From the NCBI GenBank assembly GCA_902768985.1, contig CACXNA010000007.1, positions 62,001 to 126,000 of the forward strand: DNA of 64,000 nt, given 5' to 3'. Each line of letters starts with the position of its first letter. Positions within the stretch are counted from its first letter, which is position 1. Shown here one piece after another: positions 9,778 to 19,320 of the stretch. The notes below the pieces were generated by a model. It had not been told where the DNA came from and ran no database searches. It was given only the letters and a program-made list of their open reading frames with translations. Source of the stretch: an uncultured Bacteroidia bacterium. GTDB lineage: Bacteria > Bacteroidota > Bacteroidia > Bacteroidales > UBA932. The translations under genes were made by a program, and so were the position numbers.

Positions 9778-11433
9778 CTACTCCGGCTTGTAGGAATCCT
9801 TTAGGGAGACGGTCTTGTTGAAGACGGCCTTCTCCGGCGTGGAATCCGGATCCTTCACGTAATAGCCGGTGCGCTCGAACTGCACGGCGCTGCCGGAGGC
9901 GTCGTCCAGCAGGGCGGGCTCCGCGAGACCGCGGCCCAGCACCAGGGATTCGGGGTTCAGATAATCCTTATAGTCCTTATCCTCAGGCACCTGGCTCATG
10001 TCGGCCAGCGTGAAGAGGCGATCGTAGTTACGCAGCTCGATCTCCTTGGCGTGCGCGCAGGAGACCCAGTGGATCGTGCCCTTGACGGAACGCCACTCGC
10101 CGCCGCCCGGCTTGGTGGTCGGGTCGTAGGTGCACTCCAGCTCGACAACGTTGCCGGCGGCGTCCTTGACGACCTTCTCGCACTTGATAATATAGGTGTA
10201 CTTCAGGCGCACCTCGCCGTCCGGCTTGAGGCGGAAGAACTTGTTCGGTGCGTCCTCCATGAAGTCGGCGCGGTCGATCCACAGCTCGCCGGTGAACGGC
10301 ACCTTGCGGGTCGCGCCCTCCGGCTCGGCCGGGTTCAGCGGGCAGTCGTACCACTCCACGAGGCCTTCCGGCCAATTGGTGATCTTGACCTTCAGCGGAT
10401 CCTGCACCACCATGTAGCGGTTCGCGCGGGCGTTGAGATCCTGGCGCACGCACCACTCCAGCAGCTGGATGTCCATCAGCTGGTCGCGCTTGCTGACGCC
10501 AATCTTCTCGCAGAACATCTTGAGGGCGTCCGGGGTGTAGCCACGGCGGCGCACGCCGCAGAGCGTCGGCATACGCGGATCGTCCCAGCCGGCCACGAGG
10601 CCCTTCTGCACGAGCTCGAGCAGCTTGCGCTTGCTCATCAGCGTATAGGTCAGGTTGAGGCGGGCGAATTCATATTGGTGGGACGGGTAGATCCCGAGCG
10701 TCTCGATGAACCAGTCGTAAAGCGGACGGTGCACGTCGAACTCGAGCGTGCAGATGGAGTGCGTGATGTGCTCGATGGAGTCGCACTGGCCGTGCGTGAA
10801 ATCGTACATCGGGTAGATGCACCACTTGTCGCCGGTGCGGTGGTGCGAGGCGTGCTTGATGCGGTACAGCAGCGGGTCACGCATCATCATGTTCGGGTGC
10901 GCCATGTCGATCTTGGCGCGGAGCACCTTCTCGCCGTCGGCGTATTTGCCGTCGCGCATCTCGCGGAAGAGCTTCAGGTTCTCCTCGACGCTGCGGTTGC
11001 GGTACGGGCTCTCGATGCCGGGCTTGTCCACGGTGCCGCGGCCCTTGGAGATCTCCTCCTGGGTCTGGTCGTCGACATATGCGAGGCCGCGCTCGATGAG
11101 CTGCTCCGCCCAGGCGTAGAGCTGGTCGAAGTAGTCGGAGGCGTAGCACTCCTTCTCCCACTGGAAGCCCAGCCACCGGATGTCTTCCTTGATGGCGTCC
11201 ACGTATTCGGTATCCTCCTTGACGGGGTTGGTGTCGTCGTAGCGGAGGTTGGTCTTGCCGCCATATTTCATGGCGAGACCGAAGTTGATGCAGAGGGATT
11301 TTGCGTGACCCAGGTGCAGGTAGCCGTTCGGCTCCGGCGGGAAGCGGGTCAGGATGGCCGGCACCTTGCCGGTCTTCAGGTCGTCTTCAATAATCTCCTC
11401 GAGGAAATTGAGTTTCTTCTCGTTCTCTTCCAT
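9778..11433 (-). CDS. glnS: Glutaminyl-tRNA synthetase
   Basis: A 551-residue class I synthetase that charges tRNA-Gln with glutamine. The HIGH motif appears as HLGH (40-43) after RFPPEPNGY, and the KMSKS loop as MSKRK (266-270). The C-terminal beta-barrel anticodon domain is present, and the length matches bacterial GlnRS. GlnRS rather than GluRS is supported by PPEPNGYLHLGHAKS. It is convergent with the ABC-F gene (7 bp between stops) and divergent from yicC. Confidence 0.95.
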   Translation of the reverse strand: MEENEKKLNFLEEIIEDDLKTGKVPAILTRFPPEPNGYLHLGHAKSLCINFGLAMKYGGKTNLRYDDTNPVKEDTEYVDAIKEDIRWLGFQWEKECYASDYFDQLYAWAEQLIERGLAYVDDQTQEEISKGRGTVDKPGIESPYRNRSVEENLKLFREMRDGKYADGEKVLRAKIDMAHPNMMMRDPLLYRIKHASHHRTGDKWCIYPMYDFTHGQCDSIEHITHSICTLEFDVHRPLYDWFIETLGIYPSHQYEFARLNLTYTLMSKRKLLELVQKGLVAGWDDPRMPTLCGVRRRGYTPDALKMFCEKIGVSKRDQLMDIQLLEWCVRQDLNARANRYMVVQDPLKVKITNWPEGLVEWYDCPLNPAEPEGATRKVPFTGELWIDRADFMEDAPNKFFRLKPDGEVRLKYTYIIKCEKVVKDAAGNVVELECTYDPTTKPGGGEWRSVKGTIHWVSCAHAKEIELRNYDRLFTLADMSQVPEDKDYKDYLNPESLVLGRGLAEPALLDDASGSAVQFERTGYYVKDPDSTPEKAVFNKTVSLKDSYKPE

Positions 11434-11456
11434 AAGTCTCTATTCGCTTGAACGCG

Positions 11457-11464
11457 CAAAATTA
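11457..11464 (-). promoter_or_regulatory. -7 box of glnS
   Basis: Minus-strand TAATTTTG matches TAnnTTTG, 23 bp upstream of the glnS start at 11433. The yicC promoter lies 12 bp away on the other strand. Confidence 0.65.
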
Positions 11465-11476
11465 CGAATAAATCCG

Positions 11477-11484
11477 TAAATTTG
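11477..11484 (+). promoter_or_regulatory. -7 box of yicC
   Basis: TAAATTTG lies 23 nt upstream of the ATG at 11508, divergent from and close to the glnS promoter. Confidence 0.65.
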
Positions 11485-11507
11485 CGATGCTAAAAAGAAA
11501 CCTGTAG

Positions 11508-12383
11508 ATGATTAAATCCATGACCGGCTACGGCAAAGGGATTGCCGAGCTCTCCACCGGGCGCCTCACGCTCGAAATACGCACCCTGAACGGTAAAAGC
11601 TGCGATATCAATATCAAATCTTCCCTCCTGCCCAAGGACAAAGAGCTGGAGGTCCGCAAAACCCTTTCCGACGCGCTCCAGCGCGGCACGGTGGACGTCC
11701 TGCTGAGCTTCGAGCCGAAGGCCGGCGCCGCCGCGCGCCAGATCGACGCGGCGCTGGTGGAGAACTACTTCCGCCAGATCCACGCGATCGGCTGCAAGGT
11801 CGGCATCGCGATGCCGAAGGAGGAGTACCTGGAGGCGATTCTCCGCTTCCCGGACGTCTTCGAGGGCGGGAAGCAGGAGACCATTCCCGAGGAGGAATGG
11901 CCGAAGGTCGCCGCGGCGCTGCAGGATGCCCTGACGGCGCTGGACGCCTTCCGCAGCCGCGAAGGCGCCGCGCTCTACGCGGACGTGACCGGCCGCGTGA
12001 AGACCATCCTCGGCCTCTACGACGAGGTCGAGAGCCACGAGGCCGAGCGCCTGCAGACGGTGCGCGAGCGCATCCTCAAGGCCGCCGAGGAACTGCAGGT
12101 CAAGCTGGACAAGGAGCGCTTCGAGCAGGAGATGATCTTCTACCTGGAGAAGCTGGACATCAACGAGGAGAAGGTCCGCCTGCGCCAGCACTGCAAGTAT
12201 TTCATGGATACGATCGACGGCGAGCCTTGCCCGGGCAAGAAGCTGGGATTCATCATCCAGGAGATGGGCCGGGAGATCAACACCACCGGCTCAAAAGCCA
12301 ACCACGCGGAAATCCAGAAGCTCGTCGTCAAGATGAAGGACGAGCTCGAGAAGATCCGCGAGCAGTCGATGAATATTCTTTAG
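11508..12383 (+). CDS. yicC: YicC-family endoribonuclease
   Basis: A 291-residue protein that starts with MIKSMTGYGKG, the hallmark of YicC, and ends with the DUF1732 region (PCPGKKLGFIIQEMGREINT...SKANHAEIQKLVVKMKDELEKIREQ) carrying the conserved E-GREINT and KxxLEKIREQ-type helices. YicC proteins are cytoplasmic RNases affecting stress and stationary-phase physiology. Its length is standard. It has its own promoter and is convergent with the bactofilin gene (8 bp between stops). Confidence 0.92.
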   Translation: MIKSMTGYGKGIAELSTGRLTLEIRTLNGKSCDINIKSSLLPKDKELEVRKTLSDALQRGTVDVLLSFEPKAGAAARQIDAALVENYFRQIHAIGCKVGIAMPKEEYLEAILRFPDVFEGGKQETIPEEEWPKVAAALQDALTALDAFRSREGAALYADVTGRVKTILGLYDEVESHEAERLQTVRERILKAAEELQVKLDKERFEQEMIFYLEKLDINEEKVRLRQHCKYFMDTIDGEPCPGKKLGFIIQEMGREINTTGSKANHAEIQKLVVKMKDELEKIREQSMNIL

Positions 12384-12391
12384 TCGGAAGA

Positions 12392-12910
12392 CTACTCCTC
12401 TATCTCGAGGACGGGAATCGTCTTGGGAGCGGGTTCCGGATCGGGAGCCGGAGCGGCCTTCGGAGGCCGGCCGGGATGCCGGACCGGCGCCTGAACGGGA
12501 GCCGGCCGCTTCACCATTGTGTTCACGAGCTGGTTGTACTCCTGCTCGGTGATCATCTTGAAGGAGCCGTTGATCTGCGCGCCCATTTCCACTTGGATGC
12601 GGCGGACGTGGATATTGCCATTGACCACGGAGGAGCTCTTCAGCGACAGCGTGTCGCTGACGAACACATCGCCGTCCATCTTGCCCCAGAAATCGATCAT
12701 CGTGCCAAAGAGCTTGCCGGAGAGGCGGGCGGACTCGCCCACCACCACCTTGCCGTCGGAGAAGAGGGAACCGTCCACCTGGCCGTCCACACGGATATCG
12801 GTGGGAGAAGTCAGATCTCCGTGGATGCAAGTACCCTGGGAGATGCGGCTGACATCGTTCACATTCTGTTCGACTGTCTTGACAGTTTTATTGCTCGGAC
12901 TGAAATTCAT
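12392..12910 (-). CDS. Bactofilin (polymer-forming cytoskeletal protein)
   Basis: A 172-residue protein with a central right-handed beta-helix of repeating 'hydrophobic-x-G-x-hydrophobic' turns (GTCIHGDLTSPTDIRVDGQV, DGSLFSDGKVVVGESARLSG, INGSF) between a short polar N-terminus and a Pro/Ala-rich C-terminal tail (PAPVQAPVRHPGRPPKAAPA). Bactofilins polymerise without nucleotide and scaffold cell-wall or envelope enzymes. It starts 12 nt after the secA stop and is probably co-transcribed with it. The disordered tail is normal for the family. Confidence 0.88.
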   Translation of the reverse strand: MNFSPSNKTVKTVEQNVNDVSRISQGTCIHGDLTSPTDIRVDGQVDGSLFSDGKVVVGESARLSGKLFGTMIDFWGKMDGDVFVSDTLSLKSSSVVNGNIHVRRIQVEMGAQINGSFKMITEQEYNQLVNTMVKRPAPVQAPVRHPGRPPKAAPAPDPEPAPKTIPVLEIEE

Positions 12911-12922
12911 GGCTATGTAGTT

Positions 12923-15900
12923 TTAGACCAGGCCTTTGCCGTGGCATTGTTTATACTTCTTGCCACTGCCGCACGGGCAGGGATCGTTGCGGCCCACCTG
13001 CTTGTCCACCTTGACCGGGGCGTTCGCCTTCTGCTCGCCATTGGTGCTGAGGTCGCTGTGGCGGGCCTGGTAGCGGGACATGTCGGTCTGCGGACGGACG
13101 GCACGCTGCGGCTGCTGCGGGCGGTCCTGGAGCGGCACGAAGGCCTTGAAGAGGAAGGACAGGACGTCCTGGTTGAGCGTCTCGAGCATCGAGGCGAAGA
13201 GGTTGTAGCTCTCCAGCTTGTAGACCACCACCGGGTCCTTCTGCTCGTAGGAGGCGTTCTGGACGCTCTGCTTGAGGTCGTCCATCTCGCGGAGGTGCTC
13301 CTTCCAGTGCTCGTCGATCTGGTAGAGGATGATGTTCTTGCTCAGGGTCTTGGCGATCTCGCGGCCCTCAGAGTTGTAGGCGCGCTCGAGATTGACCGAG
13401 AGGGTCATCTGCTTGCGGCCGTCTGAGATGGGGATGGCGATGTTCTGGTACATCGAGCCCTGCTTCTCATACACGTCCTTGATGATCGGGTAGAGGCGCT
13501 CCACGAGCGTATCCATCCTGCGGCGGTACACCTCCTGCATGTGCTCCACGATGCGGTCCTCGATCTCGGCGGGCTTTGCCTTCTCGTAGGTCTGCTCGTC
13601 CAGGCCGGTGTCGATGGAGAGCTGGGCCATCAGCGAGACCTCGAACTCCTCGAACGGAAGGCCCTTGTTGTTGTCAACGAAGACCGCGGCGGTGTCCTTC
13701 ATCATGTTCTGGAGGTCGATCTCGATCTTCTCACCGCTGATGGCGTTGCGCCGGCGGGAGTAGATCGCTTCACGCTGATAGTTCATCACGTCGTCGTATT
13801 CGAGCAGGCGCTTACGGACGCCGAAGTTGTTCTCCTCGACCTTCTTCTGCGCGTTCTCGATGGCGTTGGAAAGCATCTTGCTCTCGAGGGCCTCGTCGTC
13901 CGCCATGCCCATCTTGTCGACCATGCCGGCGATACGCTCGGAGCCGAACAGACGCATCAGCTTGTCCTCGAGGGAGATGTAGAAGGTGGACGAACCCGGG
14001 TCGCCCTGACGGCCGGCGCGGCCGCGCAGCTGGCGGTCGACGCGGCGGGAGTCGTGGCGCTCCGTGCCGATGATCGCGAGGCCGCCTGCGGCCTTCACGT
14101 CGTCGGAGAGCTTGATATCCGTACCACGGCCTGCCATGTTCGTGGCGATGGTCACGGCCGAGGTCTGGCCCGCCTGGGCCACGATCTCGGCCTCGCGGGC
14201 GTGCTCCTTGGCGTTCAGCACGTTGTGGCGGATGCCGCGCATCCGGAGCATGCGGCTGAGGAGCTCGGAGGTCTCGACGTCCGTCGTACCGACGAGCACC
14301 GGGCGGCCGGCGTTCGACAGCTCCACGATGCGGTCGATGACGGCCGCGTATTTGGCTTTCTTCGTCTTATAGATCAGATCGTTCTGGTCGTCGCGGATCA
14401 CCGGGCGGTTGGTCGGGATGACCATCACGTCCAGCTTGTAGATGCTCCAGAACTCGCCCGCCTCGGTCTCGGCCGTACCGGTCATACCGGCGAGCTTGTG
14501 ATACATGCGGAAGTAGTTCTGCAGGGTGATCGTCGCGAAGGTCTGCGTGGCGCCTTCCACCTTGACGTTCTCCTTGGCCTCGACGGCCTGGTGGAGACCG
14601 TCGCTCCAGCGGCGGCCCTCCATGATACGGCCCGTGGACTCGTCCACGATCTTGATCTTGCCGTCCATGATCACGTAGTCCACGTCCTTCTCGAACATGG
14701 TGTAGGCCTTCAGGAGCTGGATGACCGTGTGCACGCGCTCGCTCTTGGTGGAGAAGTCCGCCATGAGCTCGTCCTTCTTCTGCTGCTTCTCCAGCAGGGT
14801 CGCCTCGGAGTGCTCGATTTCCGCGATGCGGGAGCCCACGTCCGGCAGGACGAAGAAGTCGTCCTCGCCCACGGCCTTCGCCAGCACCTCGTGGCCCTTG
14901 TCGGTCATATCCACGGAGTGCAGCTGCTCGTTGATCACGAAATAGAGCGGGTCGGTGACCACCGGCATCTCCTTCTCGTTGTCCTGCATGTAGTAGTTCT
15001 CCGCCTTCTGGAGGAGCACCTTCATGCCCGGCTCGGAGAGGAACTTGATGAGCGGCTGGTATTTCGGGAGACCCTTGTGGGCCCGCAGGAGGAGCTTGCC
15101 GCCCTCGGCCTCGTCGCCCTCGGCGATCTTCTTCTTGGCCTCGTTGAGCACCTGGTTCACCAGGGTGCGCTGCGTCTGGTAGAGCCGCTCCACGTAGGGG
15201 CGGAACTCCATGAACTGCGCCTCGTCGGCCTCGTTGCGCGTGATCGGACCGGAGATGATGAGCGGGGTACGCGCATCGTCGATGAGCACGGAGTCCACCT
15301 CGTCCACGATGGCGAAGTGGTGCTTGCGCTGCACCAGGTCCTCCTGGCTGATGGCCATGTTGTCACGCAGGTAGTCGAAACCGAATTCGTTGTTCGTACC
15401 GAAAGTAATGTCGCACTCGTAGGCCTTGCGGCGCGGGTCGGAGTTGGGCTGGTGCTTGTCGATGCAGTCCACGGACAGGCCGTGGAACATGTACAGCGGG
15501 CCCATCCACTCGGAGTCACGCTTGGACAGGTAGTCGTTGACGGTCACCATGTGCACGCCTTTGCCCGCGAGGGCGTTCAGGAACACCGGCAGGGTCGCCA
15601 CGAGGGTCTTACCCTCACCCGTCGCCATCTCCGCGATCTTGCCCTGGTGCAGGGCGATGCCGCCGATGAGCTGGACGTCGTAGTGGACCATATCCCAGGT
15701 GATCTCGTTGCCACCGGCCAGCCAGTGGTTGCGGAAGACGGCCTTGTCGCCCTCGATGTCCACGAAGTCGTGGTTCACCGACAGGTCGCGGTCGAACTGC
15801 GTCGCCGTGACCGTGATGGTCTCGTTCTCCTTGAAGCGGCGCGCCGTGCTCTTCACGATGGCGAAAGCCTCCGGGAGGATCTCGTCGAGGGCCTTCTCGA

Positions 15901-16198
15901 TGGCCTCGTCCTCGTCCTTGACGAGCTTGTCCGACTCGCCGGCGAGGCGCTCCTTCTCGGAGATGGGAATATCTTGATCCAGTTCCTGTTTAATCTCGTT
16001 GATGCGGTCCTCGAAGGGCTTCTCCACTTCGCGCAGCTGGGCGCGCAGCGCCGCGGAGCGGGCGCGAATGTCGTCGTCGGAGAGGGCGTCGATTTCCGGG
16101 TAGACGGCGAGGATCTTGTCCAGGATGGGCTTCACGGCCTTGAAGTCGCGTTCCGACTTCGAGCCGAAGATCTTGCCGATGACAGATGCAAATGACAT
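12923..16198 (-). CDS. secA: Protein translocase ATPase SecA
   Basis: A 1091-residue motor ATPase that drives Sec-dependent export at the SecYEG channel. Features include [21 protein letters not shown] (Q motif and Walker A), [19 protein letters not shown] (Walker B region), AGRGTDIKL and [23 protein letters not shown] (helicase motifs), and a C-terminal SEC-C zinc motif [14 protein letters not shown]. The length is greater than E. coli SecA (901), as usual in Bacteroidota, because of inserted segments in the pre-protein cross-linking and helical regions. It is probably transcribed with the downstream bactofilin. Confidence 0.97.
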   Translation of the reverse strand: MSFASVIGKIFGSKSERDFKAVKPILDKILAVYPEIDALSDDDIRARSAALRAQLREVEKPFEDRINEIKQELDQDIPISEKERLAGESDKLVKDEDEAIEKALDEILPEAFAIVKSTARRFKENETITVTATQFDRDLSVNHDFVDIEGDKAVFRNHWLAGGNEITWDMVHYDVQLIGGIALHQGKIAEMATGEGKTLVATLPVFLNALAGKGVHMVTVNDYLSKRDSEWMGPLYMFHGLSVDCIDKHQPNSDPRRKAYECDITFGTNNEFGFDYLRDNMAISQEDLVQRKHHFAIVDEVDSVLIDDARTPLIISGPITRNEADEAQFMEFRPYVERLYQTQRTLVNQVLNEAKKKIAEGDEAEGGKLLLRAHKGLPKYQPLIKFLSEPGMKVLLQKAENYYMQDNEKEMPVVTDPLYFVINEQLHSVDMTDKGHEVLAKAVGEDDFFVLPDVGSRIAEIEHSEATLLEKQQKKDELMADFSTKSERVHTVIQLLKAYTMFEKDVDYVIMDGKIKIVDESTGRIMEGRRWSDGLHQAVEAKENVKVEGATQTFATITLQNYFRMYHKLAGMTGTAETEAGEFWSIYKLDVMVIPTNRPVIRDDQNDLIYKTKKAKYAAVIDRIVELSNAGRPVLVGTTDVETSELLSRMLRMRGIRHNVLNAKEHAREAEIVAQAGQTSAVTIATNMAGRGTDIKLSDDVKAAGGLAIIGTERHDSRRVDRQLRGRAGRQGDPGSSTFYISLEDKLMRLFGSERIAGMVDKMGMADDEALESKMLSNAIENAQKKVEENNFGVRKRLLEYDDVMNYQREAIYSRRRNAISGEKIEIDLQNMMKDTAAVFVDNNKGLPFEEFEVSLMAQLSIDTGLDEQTYEKAKPAEIEDRIVEHMQEVYRRRMDTLVERLYPIIKDVYEKQGSMYQNIAIPISDGRKQMTLSVNLERAYNSEGREIAKTLSKNIILYQIDEHWKEHLREMDDLKQSVQNASYEQKDPVVVYKLESYNLFASMLETLNQDVLSFLFKAFVPLQDRPQQPQRAVRPQTDMSRYQARHSDLSTNGEQKANAPVKVDKQVGRNDPCPCGSGKKYKQCHGKGLV

Positions 16199-16257
16199 TT
16201 TGACAGTATTATTCGTTTTCTGTTATGCAAATACATACGCGCGAGCGCGTAATCGTA

Positions 16258-16265
16258 CAAAGTTA
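16258..16265 (-). promoter_or_regulatory. -7 box of secA
   Basis: Minus-strand TAACTTTG matches TAnnTTTG and gives a leader of about 55 nt that includes the palindrome at 16237-16250, which could pair in the mRNA. Confidence 0.55.
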
Positions 16266-16325
16266 GCGCATTTGCAGCAACTTTGCAAATGCGCCCTCCC
16301 CTACCGCAAAAACCGCACCTGTCAT

Positions 16326-16472
16326 TCCCGCTTGCCATCCCTCGCGGGCGGCCTTGTTCAAAATCATCTGCGGAGCCGACCGGCATTTGGCGCCACTGCA
16401 GGGCACATCAGGTCCGCAGGTGCACGCCTCAGGCCGCCACCTGCGGACCTCACCGGCCACCGGCGCGCCTCC
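16326..16472 (-). repeat. 147-bp repeat, left copy (inverted relative to 19099-19245)
   Basis: Read on the minus strand, this stretch matches 19099-19245 over its whole 147 bp with only a handful of differences by eye. It contains a 13-bp-arm hairpin, AGGTCCGCAGGTG ... CACCTGCGGACCT (16410-16450), with a smaller GCCT-CA-GGC palindrome in the loop, like REP-type elements. Confidence 0.85.
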
Positions 16473-16529
16473 AGGGCACATTGCCTCTCCTGATGTTTTT
16501 GATTAAGGACGCGGATGTTCTTTTTTTGT

Positions 16530-16537
16530 TATCTTTG
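16530..16537 (+). promoter_or_regulatory. -7 box of the GH2 gene
   Basis: TATCTTTG ends 5 nt before the ATG at 16543, so the transcript would begin at or almost at the start codon (near-leaderless). Confidence 0.55.
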
Positions 16538-16542
16538 CCAAC

Positions 16543-18972
16543 ATGAAACGCTTGCTGATAACCCTGTTACCGCTGTTCCTGCTGGCCGGTTGCCTCACCG
16601 AGACCGCGCCGCTGCAGCGCGGCGAAGATTTCAATTTCGACTGGAAGTTCACCCTCGGCGACGAGCCGGCCTACGCGGAGAGCGCCTTCGACGACGGCGC
16701 CTGGCGCGACCTGCACCTGCCCCACGACTGGAGCATCGAAGGGGAATTCTCCGCTGACAACCCCTCCACCCCCGGGGGCGGCGCGCTGCCGGGCGGCATC
16801 GGCTGGTACCGCAAGCATTTCGAGGCGCCCGCGGGCGCCTTCGGTCCCGACGGCAAAGCCGTCAAATGCGTACGCGTGGAATTCGACGGTGTCTTCATGA
16901 ACAGCACCGTCTACGTGAACGGGCAGGCCCTCGGCACGCGCCCGTACGGCTATAGCTCTTTCTCCTATGATATCACCCCCTGCCTGCGGCCGGGCGAAAA
17001 CGTGATCGCGGTCCGCTGCGACAACGCCGAGCAGCCGAACTCCCGCTGGTACGCCGGCTGCGGTATCTACCGCCCCGTGCGGCTGGTCGTCAGCGACCCG
17101 CTCCACGTGGCCTACAACGGCGTCTACGTGCGCGCGACGAACGTCTCGGACGAGCGCGCCACCGTGGTGCTGACCGTCGAGACCGAGGGCAGTACCCCCG
17201 GGCAGGACCTGCAGTACGATATAAGGATCGCGGACGCCCGCGGGCGCACAGTGGCGAAGACTTCCGCGCTCGGCGCGCCGGTCTTCGAGACGCGCGTCGA
17301 GCTCCCGGCGCCCCGCCGCTGGGACGTAGACGATCCTTATCTGTATACCGCGCACGTGAAGGTGTCCGCGGCGGGCCAGGAGGACAGCTACGCCGTCCGC
17401 TTCGGCGTCCGCACGACCGCGTGGGACGTCGACCGCGGCTTCTTCCTGAACGGCCGCGCGCTCAAGCTCCGGGGCGTCTGCCTGCACCATGACATGGGGT
17501 GCCTCGGCACCGCCGTGCACCGCCGCGCCCTGGAGCGCGAGCTGCAGATCCTGCAGGACATGGGCGTGAACGCCATCCGCACCTCCCACAACCCGCCCGC
17601 GCAGGAGCTCCTCGAGCTCTGCGACGAGATGGGCCTGCTGGTGATGGACGAGGCCATGGACATGTGGCGCAAGCCCAAGACGCGCTACGATTATTCCCGA
17701 TTCTTCGACGAATGGCATGTCCGCGACATGCAGGACTTCGTCCGCCGCGACCGCAATCACCCGTCGGTGGTGATGTGGAGCATCGGCAACGAGATCATCG
17801 AGCAGAGCGATTCGCCCTTCGACGAGCCGGAGGCGAATGTCGAACTCACGCGCCACATGGCGCAGCTCATCCGCGACCTGGACACGACGCGCGCCATCAC
17901 GGCAGGTTGCAACGGCGTCTGGCCGGGCAACAACCTGCTGCGCAGCGGCGCGCTCGACGTCTACGGCTTCAACTACCATCCGCACCTGTACGATTCCTGC
18001 CGCGTCTGGTTCCCGGACAAGCCGCTGATCGGCTCCGAGACCGTCTCCTCCCTGAACAGCCGCGGGATGTATTTCCAGCCTTCGACCGACCGCAAGAAGC
18101 TGCCGAGCCGCGGCTGGCAGTATACCGCCGAGGGCGAGGTGGACTGGGACCACCAGGTCACGGCCTACGACGCCTGCTGCGCCCCGTGGGCGAATTATCA
18201 CGAGGAAGCGTGGATCGCCGTGCGCGACCGCGACTTCATCGCGGGCACCTTCATCTGGACGGGCTTCGACTACCTGGGTGAGCCGACGCCGTACGGCTGG
18301 CCGTCGCGCAGCTCGTATTTCGGTGTCGTGGACCTGGCCGGTTTCCCGAAGGACGCGTACTGGATGTACCAGTCCGAGTGGACGGACAAGACGGTGCTGC
18401 ACCTCTTCCCGCACTGGAACTGGACCCCGGGCGAGCCCGTGGACGTCTGGGTCTATTACAACAATGCCGACGAGGTGGAGCTCTTCGTAAATGGCGTGTC
18501 GCAGGGCCGCCGGGCCAAGACGCACACCCAGCTCCACGCGGAGTGGCTGGGCGTGCCGTTCGAGCCCGGGCGGATCGAGGCAGTGTCCTACCGGGGCGGC
18601 AAGGAAGTGGCGCGCGAGGCGCGCTATACGTCCGGCGCCCCCGTCACGCTGCGCCTGACGCCCGACCGGACGACCATCGCCGCCGACGGCTATGACCTCT
18701 CCTACGTGACCGTCGAGGCCCTCGACGCCGACGGGCGCGTGGTGCCGAACGCCACCGACCTGCTGCGCTTCAGCGTGGCGGGCGCGGGCGAGCTGGCGGG
18801 CGTTGACAACGGCAACGCCGCCGACACGCTGTCGCTGAAGGGCGACGAGAAAGCCCTCTTCAGCGGCAAGGCGCTGGCCGTCGTCCGCTCCCTGCGCGGC
18901 CAGCCCGGCATCGCCACCCTGAGCGTCAGCTCCCCCTACGCCACCGTCAAGACCAACATCGTCATCAAGTAG
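16543..18972 (+). CDS. GH2 family glycoside hydrolase lipoprotein (beta-galactosidase-like)
   Basis: An 809-residue lipoprotein (signal MKRLLITLLPLFLLAGC, lipidation at Cys17). Domain order: N-terminal jelly-roll sugar-binding domain with the WRDLHLPHDWSIEG signature, an Ig-like domain, a TIM barrel with proton donor Glu417 (WSIGNEII) and probable nucleophile Glu499 (LIGSETVSS), then a DUF4982-like domain (FPHWNWTPGEPVDVWVYYNN) and a C-terminal Ig/Big-like domain. Members act as exo beta-galactosidases or beta-glucuronidases; the exact sugar is not decidable here. It has its own promoter and lies between two inverted 147-bp repeats. Its stop codon directly abuts the stop codon of the transposase-like fragment on the other strand. 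Confidence 0.9.
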   Translation: MKRLLITLLPLFLLAGCLTETAPLQRGEDFNFDWKFTLGDEPAYAESAFDDGAWRDLHLPHDWSIEGEFSADNPSTPGGGALPGGIGWYRKHFEAPAGAFGPDGKAVKCVRVEFDGVFMNSTVYVNGQALGTRPYGYSSFSYDITPCLRPGENVIAVRCDNAEQPNSRWYAGCGIYRPVRLVVSDPLHVAYNGVYVRATNVSDERATVVLTVETEGSTPGQDLQYDIRIADARGRTVAKTSALGAPVFETRVELPAPRRWDVDDPYLYTAHVKVSAAGQEDSYAVRFGVRTTAWDVDRGFFLNGRALKLRGVCLHHDMGCLGTAVHRRALERELQILQDMGVNAIRTSHNPPAQELLELCDEMGLLVMDEAMDMWRKPKTRYDYSRFFDEWHVRDMQDFVRRDRNHPSVVMWSIGNEIIEQSDSPFDEPEANVELTRHMAQLIRDLDTTRAITAGCNGVWPGNNLLRSGALDVYGFNYHPHLYDSCRVWFPDKPLIGSETVSSLNSRGMYFQPSTDRKKLPSRGWQYTAEGEVDWDHQVTAYDACCAPWANYHEEAWIAVRDRDFIAGTFIWTGFDYLGEPTPYGWPSRSSYFGVVDLAGFPKDAYWMYQSEWTDKTVLHLFPHWNWTPGEPVDVWVYYNNADEVELFVNGVSQGRRAKTHTQLHAEWLGVPFEPGRIEAVSYRGGKEVAREARYTSGAPVTLRLTPDRTTIAADGYDLSYVTVEALDADGRVVPNATDLLRFSVAGAGELAGVDNGNAADTLSLKGDEKALFSGKALAVVRSLRGQPGIATLSVSSPYATVKTNIVIK

Positions 18973-19098
18973 TTAGAGACAGCCTGCCAGCTCCTCTGCC
19001 CGCAGGCCCACCATTCTCGCAACCTGCTTGACAGAGCAGTTGTACCGGCGACGAAGCTCCCTGCCAAGACGGAGCCGTTGCGTCGTGGACAGCTCCCG
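18973..19098 (-). pseudogene. Remnant resembling the C-terminus of a REP-associated transposase (RAYT)
   Basis: Minus-strand codons end in STTQRLRLGRELRRRYN, CSVKQVARMVGLRAEELAGCL and a stop at 18973. The pattern (basic helix, 'N-C-S-V-K-Q-V-A-R', then a second helix) resembles the helical tail that follows the Y1 transposase domain in Bacteroidota RAYT proteins. The frame continues upstream only into the 147-bp repeat; the HUH/Tyr catalytic domain is absent. I read it as a decayed or captured transposase end. Recognition is by pattern only. Confidence 0.45.
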
Positions 19099-19245
19099 GG
19101 AGGCGCGCCGGTGGCCGGTGGGGTCCGCAGGTGGCGGCCTGAGGCGTGCACCTGCGGACCTAATGTGCCCTGCAGTGGCGCCAAATGCCGGTCGGCTCCG
19201 CAGATGATTTTGAACAAGGCCGCCCGCGGGGAAAGGCAAGCGGGA
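19099..19245 (+). repeat. 147-bp repeat, right copy
   Basis: Inverted partner of 16326-16472. The internal hairpin is GGTCCGCAGGTG ... CACCTGCGGACC (19122-19160). It lies against the RAYT-like fragment, as expected if the transposase mobilises this repeat class. Confidence 0.85.
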
Positions 19246-19266
19246 GAAAGCAAGCCGGGGAAATAT

Positions 19267-19301
19267 AAAAAACCGGCCGGATGGGTGTCCGGTCGGTTTT
19301 T
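19267..19301. terminator. Terminator after the xylose operon
   Basis: Stem AAAACCGGCCGGA / TCCGGTCGGTTTT (one G-U pair) with flanking A and T tracts, 20 bp downstream of the transporter stop on the minus strand. Confidence 0.8.
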
Positions 19302-19320
19302 AGTTGCGGGTTCAGCAGAA

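Larger units (their letters stand above)
16199..16542. other. Intergenic region between secA and the GH2 gene
   Basis: This 344-bp divergent interval holds the secA promoter, a 14-bp palindrome in the secA leader (ACGCGC-GA-GCGCGT, 16237-16250), one 147-bp G+C-rich repeat copy (16326-16472) and the GH2 promoter. No coding frame in it is convincing. Confidence 0.7.

Noticed and set aside
10051-11451. A 466-codon open frame antisense to glnS
   Set aside because: Shadow frame opposite an unambiguous synthetase.
13541-16195. An 884-codon open frame antisense to secA
   Set aside because: It lies wholly opposite a confident gene in G+C-rich DNA; its translation is rich in Val, Leu, Asp, His and Arg without any family motif, as expected of a shadow frame.
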